Assembly (NCBI GenBank): GCA_021904315.1
Contig: CM038908.1
Location: forward strand, 29,626,001 to 29,690,000
DNA: 64,000 nt
Source: Sphagnum magellanicum
Lineage: Eukaryota; Streptophyta; Sphagnopsida; Sphagnales; Sphagnaceae
Direction of reading: 5' to 3'
Below the pieces are notes generated by a model, which saw only the letters and a list, made by a program, of their open reading frames with translations, made no database searches and had not been told where the DNA came from. Of this stretch, positions 50,457 through 61,740 are shown piece by piece; the first letter of the stretch is position 1; every line of letters begins with the position of its first letter. Position numbers and translations under genes: made by a program.

Positions 50457-51529
50457 ATTGAAGACTCAAGAGGTGCCAAGAAATTTGAATTTTCTTACAC
50501 TCTGTGAAATTAAAGGACAAGGTCTACACTGAGGACATATCAGTGCACAGGCTCAAACAGTGAGACAAACTAATTCGACATCACAATCAGTCAACAAAGT
50601 CTTTGAAAAAGTCTTTAGAGCACTTCCATATCCAAGACTTTGTCATAACAAGGAATTTAAATACCATTAAGAAACAAACGTCTTCAACATAATATCTCTC
50701 TTGATTACTGCTAATCTCACCAACTTTTGCCCAGTAATCTGATATTTGTAAGACTAACTGAGCTTACCACTAGGTCAGCTCACATAGGAAAAGAAAATCA
50801 ACTTATTGTTTCCAATGTTGATATAATGGAATGGGATAAAAGAAATAGAAGTGGGCTGGTAAACTGATCTTGGCTTGGTTTTTGAATTGGGGAAGCTTCA
50901 TGCTTGCGAACCACACAATCTGTAGAAGCCAAATTTCTTAGTCACATATTTCTCCTATTCAACTTTGTTGTCTAAATTTTCTGCCCAATGTCAACCAACC
51001 CAACTTTCCACATACAAATTACAACCTGTGTTGATGCTGAGACCATCTTTGTACAGATCCTTTGTTGCCAAATCAGAACCTTCAATCAACAGCAAATTTG
51101 CCCTTGAAGATAACATTGAACCAAAACACATACCCTGAAATATCTCTGTAGCCCTGCGCATTTTTGTTCCTTTCTGTACCTCATTGTTCAACTTGATTTG
51201 ATTCGTCCCTACCTATTTCATCACATTGACAACAAGCAGCCAAAAAACTTGCTTTTCCTCCTGCAAAATTCCCACCAGTGTTGGGATGATCAACTTAGAG
51301 GCTTAGTGCATTGTTGCAAAAAGTTTATAGACACTTCAATAAGGTCCAAACATTCCAATTGCTGAATAGGCAGCTTCCACAGTGTAGATGATCATAGATC
51401 CAAGACTTCACAGCTCATCAGTTTACTAATTCAGACAAACCAAAAACTTGCCAACCCAGAACATATCACAGTAAAAAAAAGAGTGGGACTTCAAAACAAC
51501 TGATTTGTGTTTAGTCACACACAAAAATA

Positions 51530-51820
51530 TTACTGCTCCATGTTACACGTTAAACCCAAAGTCACAGACCTGGACAAATAGCAGGCCCAAGCCATTTGCC
51601 CAAAACAGCTTTGATGTTTCCTTACAGAAAGCATCATGTACCTAAAAAATCCCATTATGAACATCCCGAAGAAGAAAAGGGGAAAGGAGATCACTTGAAA
51701 CCCATTAGAGTCAGTGCTTCTTAAGGCATCTTGCTGCTCAAGCACTACATTTAACATAAAGAAAAAGAAAAGGGAAAACAAGATCCCTCCAAGTCTTCTA
51801 ACTATTGTTGGTTGAGCCAT
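51530..51820 (-). CDS. Small hydrophobic reading frame next to PP2C copy 2 (uncertain)
   Basis: A 96-codon frame starting MAQPTIVRRLGG, with two hydrophobic stretches (about residues 13-25, FSLFFFFMLNVVL, and 46-62, FPLFFFGMFIMGFFRYM). It lies 280 bp downstream of the PP2C stop on the same strand. The opening atggctcaacca is shared with the flank of copy 1 (near 37410), where the frame closes after 18 codons without the hydrophobic part. It may be a separate small membrane protein, an alternative C-terminal exon of the phosphatase, or chance open 3' UTR. I recognise no family. Confidence 0.25.
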   Translation of the reverse strand: MAQPTIVRRLGGILFSLFFFFMLNVVLEQQDALRSTDSNGFQVISFPLFFFGMFIMGFFRYMMLSVRKHQSCFGQMAWACYLSRSVTLGLTCNMEQ

Positions 51821-52100
51821 TTCTGATGCAGGATGGACATAAATTCATGTGAAACCACACTGTAATGTCTTAAATCCGGTTTCAAGTTCTCCTCATTCCT
51901 GCCAATTAGCTGGAAGGATACCTGGCATAATTCACAATGTTGCCCTTTGCCATCTATGATAATCTTCTTTGTAAGGCGACATGTTTGTCTCTAGTTTGAA
52001 AAGGTTCCCAAAACACATGTTTAGGAGCCTTTTTAAACTTTCCATCTCTTAGACTGCTCATCAACCTGCTCATGTGCAGATTGATGGAAGAGTGCAAACA

Positions 52101-52949
52101 TCAAAGGTCATGATTGAAACGGACAATTATACAGGTGATGTTGTCACAACTTCCTCTCCGATATGCTTCATCAGTGAGCCTGTTGGCAGCCTCCTCAGCA
52201 TCTGTGATGGACTCTATTATTGACACTGCTTCCTGATTTGACACCACATCCCACAGTCCATCACTTGCCAGAATCAGGAAATCGACTCCCTCCTCAATTG
52301 TATCCTCCTGAATCTCAGGCTCTGCCACAACATACCGCTTCAACAGCCGGTTACCAAATGCACGGGATACAGCAAGAACACCTCCCACTCGCCAAGTGCC
52401 ATCCCACATCACAACCCCTCCTGCATCCTCAATGCGTCGTCGTTCATCAATCCGGTTGGGTTTGTGATCATTTGACAGAGCAAATGCCTTGCCACCTCTG
52501 CAAATCACAGCCCTAGAATCGCCAACATTGGCAACAAGCAAACAGTCCCCCACCAGGACAGCTGTGGAAGCTGTTGACCCTGCATCCCTCTGCTGATTGC
52601 TCTCTGCTCTCAAATAATCTTGGTCTGTCTGCTTGTAGGACTCAGCTATGGCTAACTTGGTGTCATCAATAAATTTAGGATGCTTCAACAAGTTATCAAA
52701 GAGGTTTTTCTTCACATATTCTGCAGCCCGGGAACCACCATGTCCATCAAAAACTCCAAATAACCCAATCACCTGATCACCAACTTTTGAGCTCTTGGCA
52801 TCATGGAAATCCTCCATGGAAGTCCTTCTTCCACGCAAGCTTGAATATCCATAGCTGAATTTCATATTTTCACTCAGGCCCCCACCACTAGCAGGAGTAT
52901 TCCCATGGATGTTGTTACCTTTGGATAAAGGTTTGGTTTTAAAATTCAT
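52101..52949 (-). CDS. Protein phosphatase 2C, WIN2-like (group F1), copy 2
   Basis: Paralogue of the gene at 37667-38590, 282 residues. All catalytic motifs are kept: [42 protein letters not shown] and CDNITC. The start is the ATG aligned with copy 1. The protein ends at RFNHDL, about 28 residues before the end of copy 1. The DNA beyond the stop still resembles the missing tail (catctgcacatgagga in copy 1 against aatctgcacatgagca here), so a small indel made an early stop. The catalytic core should be active. Alignable 5' and 3' flanks show DNA-level duplication, not independent retrocopies. The frame is intronless in both copies. Confidence 0.93.
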   Translation of the reverse strand: MNFKTKPLSKGNNIHGNTPASGGGLSENMKFSYGYSSLRGRRTSMEDFHDAKSSKVGDQVIGLFGVFDGHGGSRAAEYVKKNLFDNLLKHPKFIDDTKLAIAESYKQTDQDYLRAESNQQRDAGSTASTAVLVGDCLLVANVGDSRAVICRGGKAFALSNDHKPNRIDERRRIEDAGGVVMWDGTWRVGGVLAVSRAFGNRLLKRYVVAEPEIQEDTIEEGVDFLILASDGLWDVVSNQEAVSIIESITDAEEAANRLTDEAYRRGSCDNITCIIVRFNHDL

Positions 52950-55267
52950 GGTTCCAGTACTGACAGATGTGATGCCTAGAATGATCCTTGTGCAATGAAG
53001 CTCACACTCGCCTCCAGTTTCTCTATACCTGACTCCAGAAGAGCATTGAACACAACCTTATGCTTGGCATGCTGGAGCAACAGTTGTCTCTGTGGATCTT
53101 ATTGCAGGAGGTCTCACATTGGCACACTTGGCGAACCCTTACACTCTTTGCTGTTTGTTGCATAAGAACACTCTCCTAGCTTGTAGGGCTAGCTCCATGA
53201 GCTGCTCACAAAGAAACAATAGATCATTCGATTGCAGATTATATGCTGAGACTTGTGAAAGTGAAAACACATAACATTCTTGGCATTTGGATTTCAGATC
53301 TTGAAGTGGCCCTATTGGTATGGAATGACTGACACTTATAAGCATTGATTCTACAATAGTGCTGCTTTATTTGCGATCACTGTTGCTAGTGAATACTCAA
53401 CCAGAGTTGTCTGACTTGTTGTCTACAGCTGTGTTTGTTCAGTAGTCAGACATATCTATGAGATTGTAGAGAAAATTCCACAATAACACTTTGAAGTAAC
53501 TGTGATGTCAGTTCCACCGAACCAAAAGAGATACAACAAAAAGGAGTGCAGCTGTGACCTTGTAAGTATCATTCACAAAGTATCCAACCATCACCTTCCT
53601 CACAAATGGCAGAGACAAGCTGCCATCAGTCCCCACTGACTTCATCAGCTTCCGACAGCAGATGTAGATAAGAGGTAGGAATAAGGCCCACAGACAGGGG
53701 CATTACCAGAATAAGGTGACTGCCCGAGGTGGCAGCCAAGGACAGCATCAAATTCTGATAATGCCCCCATCTGAGGGCCTTACTGTGCATAATGACCTGT
53801 CATGACAAGATCTGATGGCCAAGATCTTTTCATCATGCCAAGAAAAAATGGCAGGTCCTTACCAAATGTGTAAGAGCCCAGCCCACCCAGATACATAAGA
53901 TGACCTTCCTATGTCAGGAGGAATCTTACAGATTTAAGGCTCCCTCCCAATACACTGGGAAGTCTGTAACATGTCATTACATATTTATAATCTGGTCAAA
54001 ATTTTGGGCAAAAAACTAAACAAAAGTTTGCATCCTCAGTTTTGTCACATCTCTGGATGCAAAACGTAAGATTCAGTCATGACTTCAGCTAGCACTCGAG
54101 AGACATATCTAATAGTGTACCCATTCAAGCTGCAACAAGCTTGTGAAGCTTTGTTTCATTTTAGCTTGCCCCTGTGTACAAGCATGCAAGCATACAGCAT
54201 AGAGCGCTCTACATTGAAGATAGTGGTCAGGGCCTCCTGTACCCTGAACATATCCTTTCAAGCTCTAATGGTTGTAGTCTCCAGAGGGGCCTAATTGTTC
54301 TACCATTACACAGATGCGTTGACTGAATTCATGAAAACACGTGGAAGTAAAACGGACCTCTGGAAAATCTCCAGATTAAAGTGGCAAATTCAGGGTCCGA
54401 TTGCAGCGTTCCTTGAGCTGCTACACACACCATACCTCTGTATTTGCTGACGGTTTTGTGCGGTAGAAAGCTCAGGAAAATATAGTCATATAACGTGCAA
54501 TCGGGGACAATCAATTTGGAACATTGTCTAGAAGAAATTTATGGTTTGGTCTCAGCAATGAACACGAGCACGAACTAGCACCATTTTAAACTTTTATATT
54601 GCAAGCAGGTTGTGCAATCTCTGAAGCAAGACTACTTATGCTACGGACTAGTATTCCATATGTCAGATATGCTTGGATCTTGATACAGGAAAAGATCGTC
54701 TACGATAGAAGCCTTATTTTCCAGCTTCTTCAATTGTTTCACTACTTCGACACTGAAGCACGCAAGGCGCAGTACAACAGGCTCTCTCAACTCTCAACCT
54801 ATATATCTTAACAAGAAGCTAGTCTAATCAGGACGATCTCGTTGAAAACCTCAAACATACCTGGCCGTTATGAGAAAAACCTTAGCCAAGAAAGTTGCCG
54901 AAACCTGCGATTGTAGCGAAGAAAGCACACTTTCTCGATCAACGAATCGCGGCTTTGAGAAAGCATTCCTAAACAAAAGGCTCTGAGAGTTTCTGAAACG
55001 AAGCCCTGGAATCGAAGCCCCGAGAATTTTGCAGTTGGAGCACCTTCTTCAGCACGACGAAAAATCTGTGTCACAAATCTTCGTCACTGCTTAGAGACAA
55101 CAAAGGTACAAAACGCAAACTCCTGCCCGCAACTCCTGCTCACTCCTCCCGTCCGGCTCGCAGCCGGCGAGCTCTCATCCCGCCCGCGATGGTGAGAAAA
55201 ACGAAAGAAAGGGAGAGAGAGTGTGTATGTGTGTGTGTATAGGAAGTGTGGCATTAGGGTTTCGACA
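52950..55267 (-). promoter_or_regulatory. Leader and promoter region of PP2C copy 2
   Basis: The first ~300 bp align in pieces with the 5' flank of copy 1, for example gagctgctcacaaagaaacaa against aagctgctcatgagaaaataa. Near 55.05-55.26 kb the sequence becomes GC-richer with (GT)n and ggcattagggtttcgac, a telo-box-like core. A start of transcription near 55.2 kb is likely, giving a 2.2-kb 5' region that probably contains an intron. Confidence 0.4.
53681..53783. repeat. Fold-back element family H2, copy 2
   Basis: Arms of about 38 bp: left taaggcccacagacaggggc, right (reverse complement) taaggccctcagatgggggc, followed by attaccagaataagg against attatcagaatttg. The core is gaggtggcagccaaggacag. 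Sits inside the putative leader region of the second PP2C. Confidence 0.72.
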
Positions 55268-55505
55268 TTGCGTTTCACACTGCACTTGATCTCACTGGCC
55301 ATTGACGTGACGCCCGGGCCACGAAAGTCTCCGGCATTTTATCCTCAAGGGTCTCTAAATTGCGTTCACACTGCGTTTAATTTCATTGGCCATTGACCTG
55401 ACGCCCGGGCCACGAAACTCTCCGGCATTTTATCCTAAAGGGTCTCTACATGCGTTCACACCGCGCTTAATTTCATTGGCCATTGACCTGATGCCCGGGC
55501 CACGA
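55268..55505 (-). promoter_or_regulatory. ~91-bp tandem repeats upstream of PP2C copy 2
   Basis: About 2.6 units with a 90-91 bp period; the palindromic gcccgggc recurs near 55313, 55403 and 55493. Each unit also holds actggccattgac/attggccattgac (a CCAAT box on the gene strand in units 2 and 3), a TGACG-like motif in at least the first two, and a gcgtt-cacac-gcg segment. They lie just upstream of the inferred start region, so they may be reiterated promoter modules. A regulatory role is inference. Confidence 0.55.
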
Positions 55506-55509
55506 AACT

Positions 55510-58500
55510 AAATGGCCGTTAGCCTAGACCACTCCTTTTATTGGTCAGCTATAAAGAGTCGTCATATGAGGGTATTTTGTAACCGAGCGTATATACGTAC
55601 CGTATGTGAACTGAGGAAATATAGGGCATGCAATTCACATACTGGCTCTATATATGCTCAATTTCAAAGTACCTTCAAAATTACAACTGATTCTGTAGAC
55701 TGGTCGGTGATCGAACACTTAAGCGCTCAGGGCAGGCCAGATCCAAAAGGAGGTCTCCGTTGTTTCTGGTGTCAAAACAAAATTTGAACCCCTCCTCTTG
55801 ACGCATCTGACACACTAACAATTGTTAAAAGCGGATTAGAAATGAGAAAGTTATGGCCCCCCAAACTAAACGACGCCATAAACTCAAAAAAAACAAACCA
55901 CCCAACACTATCAAAGCCGCTTTCCAAACACCCAAAATATTCCTTACATGTTGCTCTGTTGCTATTAGAGTTCAAAGATGATTCGGAGAACTTCACATAT
56001 CACAAGAAAAAATGAAAAACAAAAGGTTGGAAAAATTGTATACCGTGTAACACCCTTAGTTGTGGAATTGCTGGATGCCTCGGCTTCACCTTGCTCAAGC
56101 CCTTATTGTGGTAATGCCCACAACTTCAATCGTTACCCTACACATAAGTTTTTTCCGCTAACATAGGTTTTTTTCTCAATGGACATTACACTTGTAATTT
56201 TTGGGGTATAATGAAATTAAAATTGTATAGAGCTTGGGTAGAGGATTTAAGTAAAGTAAATAAATTCTAATTCTAAGAAAAGAATTTCAAATTAGAAAAA
56301 TTGAAGTTCGATTATAAAATTAGGTGTTTATCAATGAAGATAAAATGCGGATCAGCTGAATGCTTGTAATTAATTATTAGTCATCTTTTTTAAAAAAACA
56401 AACAAAATTTTAGTAACAAATAGCTACTTCAAAGCCAAAGTGATGCATTTGAGTAAAATGTCTTTTTGATATTGACAATTAACACTTATTTATTACTAGA
56501 AACATGGCATCTATAGTGACATGTGAATAAATATGTTAAATATTTAATCACATTAGTAACATATTACACTACCAAAAGTGTCGTTGGAAACTTTAAGCAT
56601 TAACAAAGTCACACAAAACAACCAAGCCTAATCCATTTCATCCTATATGTAAAGTGTTACGATACTACGTCCACTATGAAAAAACCTACATGAAAAACAA
56701 CCATTTTCATTAAAAATTAGGTTTTTGACATTTTTTTCAATTTAGGTTTTTCCTTAGTGAACCACTTAGAATTTTGGGGATATTTTGAAGTTGAGCAAGT
56801 ATAGGGCTATTATGTGAAGTGCTGCCTCAATTGAGAAAAGATTATATTCTCATTGTCTGGGTTCTTTTGAATTTGTTGCAACACATGTTGTCCTTCAAGC
56901 TTTCTAGAGTCACTCAGCCTTTCTCACATGACTTTTGGAAGCTTGGCCTCCTACCACCTCAAAGTCAAATCCTTTCTTTAATTCCAAATGGTCCGCATAA
57001 TGACTCCTCTAAATAAGGTTCATAAGGAGCTTAATTTTTTAACCCTAGAAAGTAGACATTTGTTGAACAAACATTGTTCAAGCTTCAAAGCATTTTCGAA
57101 CTTGATAGTGTTTAAAAGTAGTTGAAGCTAAAAGAGGAATGAGAGTTTGTTGGAATGAGATTTATAAGGATTCCTATTATTCAAAATGACATAGAGGTTT
57201 ATGAACGTTATTATGCTTTAGGAGATCTCGAACAAAATATTCCAACTCTAAACAAATTTTTTAATGGCTTTATCCCTACTCACATATTGATACCATACAA
57301 TGTGGGATTGTTGAATTCCAAACCTTTAGTAATACATTATGCCTACCACTGCCTTCTCTTATGTAGATACCACTTTGGAGAAGGAGAATATATGAATCAC
57401 ATTATGAAATGATGGCCAACAATTCTTATTAATAAGAGTAACATTTTTCCACACCATCATATGCCACAAATAAACATTGGATGTTGAGAACATAAGAACA
57501 TTTCATTCATCGTATTTCTAGGATGTTTTGAATCAAATAATTTTTTTTTACACCATCATATGCCAAGAGTAAGCATTGCATCATGAGAAGAAAAGATTGG
57601 CATTGTATTCATAGTGACATAAATCCTTGTGCAAATGTGCTCCCAATGAAGAAACAAGTTTTAGAGTTTTGATAAAACCAACAACGATGAACAAGGCAAA
57701 ATATATATTTCCAAAGTTATAGTGAGACACTACACAATTTACAAGTTCTAGATCTCCACATTATTGGAGTTTTGGATGTTTTTTAGTGTTATCACAATCA
57801 TGTTTTTGTGCACAAAGTGAAAATTTATGAGAAGAATTGGCACATCCTCACAAATCTATGCATGAATATCTCAATGTGTTGTTGCAAGTTTGTGCATGAA
57901 CCTCTCAATGTGTCATTGTAGATTTGTGCATGACCATACCAACAAAACCTCACCTATACTAGTTGCCATGATATTATAAGGAAAATAATGAGCTTGCGTT
58001 GGAGGATTTTTTTTTCAATTTTTAATAATTAAAAAAAGGGATATTTGACCCAAAAAATTTTGCCAACTGAAAAAAAATCGTGATAGACCGAAAAAAAACT
58101 TTGCCCACATCCTTCTTCTTCTTGTTCTCTTTCTTTCTTCATTCATTTTTCTATCTTCTTCATTTTTTTCCTTTTTTCTTATCATTACTTTTTTCTTTTT
58201 CTTCCAAACAAGATGTATTTTACTTTTCCCTCCTTCTTCCTTTTTTTTTTTTCCTTTTCCCTCTTTTTTTTTTCCTTCCTTTTTCTCTTTCTTTTTCAGT
58301 GGATGATGTGGTCAATCCTCCCAAAAATGTCTTTCCTTTTTTTTCCCCCCCTTTTTCCCCTTGTTTTTTCTTATTGTTTTTCTTCTTGTCTCAATTTGCA
58401 AGGAGCATGAGATCACCCTCCTTTCATCTTATGAACTTGTTGATTACCAAGTTGTTTTGTATTTTCTTAAGTTAAAAATTTAATCAAGGTTCTGGTCATG

Positions 58501-59640
58501 GTATTATGAATTAAAACTGGAACCAATATTTCTTATTCACCAAAGTGGGCACCCACCCAACATTGGAATAGGCAATAGACCCAACAATTATGAGGCTTGG
58601 TCCTAGGACTCATGACCATGATTCTGTTAACCAAATCAAAGCACCAACTTTTGAAGCCCTAAACCCTAAACTAAACCCTAAACCTTGTGGTTCTCAATTT
58701 ATTTTTAGTTGCAGAATTGCCTTTTGAATGTGTGTTCTGTCCATTTTCAAACACAATAGTGGGGTTGATCAATGTTCTGTTGTAGTTTGGGAAAATCCTT
58801 TTGAGAATTGGGGTTAAAAACATCATTGAAAAATGTCACATTTTGGGAATGTCTCGAGGAAAGGGAATTTGGTGTGAAGTTATATCTGATTTTTGGTTTC
58901 TATGTGAGGAAATATTATTTAAAAAATTGGGGTATTAGGATGTTGTGCTTACAAAGCCTGGGGACTCCAAGAAGTTCAAAGAGAGAATTCAAAGAAGAAA
59001 TTCGATCCATCACCACCCATGTTTTTTATTAATTTAAATATCACATGTTTAGAAGCATTCAATCAATTTTTTTCAATATTTGAATCATCATAATTTGAGA
59101 AAAAAAAGTTGGTCAAAAGAAAAGAAAAACACTGATCATGATCTTTCTTGGTTTTGCATTGTGTTTTCTTTTGTTACACTTATTCCTTTGTTTTTTTTTT
59201 TTTTTCTTAAAGCCATATGGAGTTAGGGTTACGTCGATCGAGGACATTGCATGCAAGTCTTTTTTGTTTACTGTTTTTAAATTTAAATTAAAAATTTTAA
59301 AGAACATACAAAGAAGAAAGAGATGAAACACATTAATTAAAATTTTATTTTAATTATCTTTTTACATTGTAAAAAAATAGTAAATAACATAATTATATGT
59401 CTTGGTATAATTTGGGTTTAAGCAGTTAGCTTAAAATTTAAGTTAAAAATTTATCATTTTGTTTGTTAAATTTTAGATTGTTTAGAGTATATATGTTGAT
59501 TAATGAATTAACCCAAAAAAAAATATGGACCAGTGTTTTTTTGGGTGCGAAATTTCGCATTGTTGCTTCTTTTTTCTAAAGAAGAAGAAAGGGAATTGTT
59601 TTCACAAGATTTCTATTTTCGAAAAAAAGGGGGGGAACAA
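55510..59640. other. AT-rich intergenic region
   Basis: It holds a ~107-bp-spaced direct repeat (acaccatcatatgcca near 57452 and 57551) and a ~39-bp tandem motif (tgtgcatgaacctctcaatg and variants, 57872-57945). A polypyrimidine block lies at 58090-58420, and a short telomere-like run at 58657-58685. No credible gene; open frames are AT- or T-driven. Confidence 0.5.
58090..58420. repeat. T/C-rich polypyrimidine block
   Basis: About 330 bases almost entirely of T and C on the plus strand, interrupted only briefly. The long Phe/Leu/Ser frame across it (58080-58475) is an artefact of composition. Confidence 0.8.
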
Positions 59641-59649
59641 AAAAAAAGG

Positions 59650-60100
59650 GGGGGCAATAAATGAGCAGTTTTGGGGTTCGTGTTATCACTAAGCTGGAAA
59701 TCTTTATCCAGAGCGCTTCTAGACTCCCATCACGCCCTCTTACATTGGCTGCTCTTTTTCCATACTCGACAGCAATTGTGTCTGTGACCCAAATCGCGCA
59801 CTTGCTGACTTGCATTGAATATAATTTCACCTGGCAGATGGAACTGTTGCCATGCGGGATTGCTAATGCCGGCGAGATTTGCGAACATTGCTTGATTTAG
59901 GCTAGTGCGGTTTCTGTTTTCACGTGACTGGATCGCAACAGAGGTGAAATCTCTGGGCCTATTTTCGTGTGACTGGATAGCAACAGCCGTGTGTATTGTC
60001 GAGCAGTTTTGACGAGGTGTTGAGGTGCATTGCGATTTCACTGCTAAACTCTGAGACCAGGAATCTCGCACATTTCTATATTCTAATTTTGAAAGCACAA
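59650..60100. other. GC-richer island with repeated G-box-like segment
   Basis: Stands out from the AT-rich flanks. Contains two direct copies about 50 bp apart of ttttcacgtgactggatcgc / ttttcgtgtgactggatagc followed by aacag; the first has a CACGTG G-box core. Overlapping frames on both strands (59661-59900 +, 59730-60098 -) show no family. It could be a promoter or first exon of an unassigned transcript. Confidence 0.3.
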
Positions 60101-60215
60101 GGTTATGCCCTAAAATTGTGATTGCCTGATTTTAAATGTACATTGATTCTGGAATTTTCTGAATTGTGCCTTCCTTACGGCTGCCTGGTAGAATTTGTTC
60201 AGCTGAATGTGTAGG

Positions 60216-60317
60216 CTAAAGGACCCTCAGCCGTGGACTTTACCAGAATAAGGACCTGTGTGAGGTGGAGCTGAGTGCAGGCCCAGTTTCGGTAAAACCC
60301 ATGGCCAAGGCCTTTAC
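60216..60317. repeat. Fold-back element family H2, copy 3
   Basis: Left arm taaaggaccctcagccgtgg and right arm in reverse complement taaaggccttggccatgggt, continuing actttaccagaataaggacc against ttttaccgaaactgggcc. The core gaggtggagctgagtgcagg matches the core of the other two copies. Confidence 0.7.
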
Positions 60318-61740
60318 AAAGCAATAAGACCTGCACCAATTTATTTATTTATTTATTTTCTTATGATACATGATACTCATACCCAGCAATTGTGACAGGA
60401 AAAAATGAAAGTAAATTGAAGGACATTTCAAAAACCAGAACACCCACCATAGGAAACATTCTGTTTTTTAAAATGACCAGGAACAGCAAAAGAAAAAAAA
60501 CACTCTGTAAGGTGCTCTCTGATCACACTAGAAAAATCAGCATAGGTCTTTAGTCTTTGCGCATGCAAACAACATTCCTGATCTTTCTCGGTTGGAGTGG
60601 CATTGGTGCAAAATCAAATCTCTTGAAATTGCATGAAATCTAGTCTCCTTAGTATTTGTGCAAAATGAATTCCCTTGATTCTTGCATGTGGTCAGTAAGA
60701 TCCACTATAATCGAGAGATAATCCTCTCAAAGAAAATAAGATGATCATTATTCTGTTTTGCAAGTTGGGTCTGTCATTTGGAAAGGGGGAAAGACAATTC
60801 TTGTAATTTGTGCTTCCCCACTGATGCTGATTAAAATAATCTTCGAGGATAAAAATCCAGACATTTTACAAACTCAGACAATGCATATATATGTATGCTA
60901 GGAAGTAGTAACAATAAGTCAGACTATTAGTATACTATATACAAGATCATTGTCATTGCAATGTTTAGTCCTTAGTTGCCAATTTTGATTTATGGATTGG
61001 TAGTTTTGCTGGCAAGAACATCTGTTTCAGCGTATGACCAAATTATGTCACACTGAGGAGTGAATGCAAAAGCATTTTATGTGTTTCCTGATGCTGCTGC
61101 AGTGACAAATTACAGTGGTCATTGAAATGTTGCAGATTCTTTGTGACTGAATTGTTCAAACTTCAACACTAGGCCAAAAAAAACCATCTGGTAGCAGAAT
61201 TCTTTTCAAGCTTTAGGCATTTAGTGGTATGCAGTGATTGGCACTAACTAAGTAAATGCATCTGCAAAAAGGATCACAGTACTCTGAGCAAAATGCATTG
61301 GTAATGTTTAAAGGGCTATAGCCAAGTGTGACTTGGCTATAAAGACAGGATTCACTATTACCAAAATTGTCAAGCTTGGACTGGACCAAGCAGAATGATG
61401 AACTCTGGCAATGCATGGACTCTTCACGCATCTGCAACTAACAGGGATCCTGGGAGAGATATCTGTAGTCACATTAAGACCAACAAGCAAATGAGTACAA
61501 CAGCACTGTAGTTATCTGAAGAGCAGACCATTAAATATAGTTTCATTCAGCAAATCAGACAGACTATGAGTTGCATCCTGTTGATTGCATTGCATGGATG
61601 AAATGTTAAGTCCATCAGTATATGATATTTGTGAAAATGACAGCATCAGAACATACCAAAACATGCTGATATGACAAAATTACTATTTTTGGACTCAGCA
61701 TCTTCATCACAGCAATAAACAGCAACAGAAATTGAAGTAC
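60318..61740 (-). other. Region expected to hold the last DRE2 exon
   Basis: Downstream of the DRE2 exon ending in ..FKLGEK with donor gtactt at 61740. About a dozen residues (family ending resembling V-x-L-S-x-N-F-L) plus a stop should follow, but I found no convincing short exon here. Otherwise only intron or 3' UTR-like sequence. Confidence 0.4.

Larger units (their letters stand above)
40520..51500. other. Intergenic region between the PP2C copies
   Basis: About 11 kb. It contains the inverted repeat array at 44.1-45.2 kb, a 35-bp duplication at 46.3 kb and a (CATT)n run at 50.4 kb. The stretches 40.5-44.1 and 45.3-50.4 kb show only short frames without motifs, and 50.4-51.5 kb may be 3' flank of the second PP2C. 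No gene is recognised. Confidence 0.5.

Noticed and set aside
58080-58475. 131-codon Phe/Leu-rich plus-strand protein
   Set aside because: Produced by a T/C-rich block; no start context, no conserved residues.
58657-58685. Interstitial telomere (aaccctaaa repeats)
   Set aside because: Only about four imperfect units of CCCTAAA; such short runs are common by chance and near plant promoters.
61387-61490. Possible last DRE2 exon reading VTTDISPRIPVSC
   Set aside because: No acceptor AG at the required place and no likeness to the conserved C-terminus beyond the first two residues.
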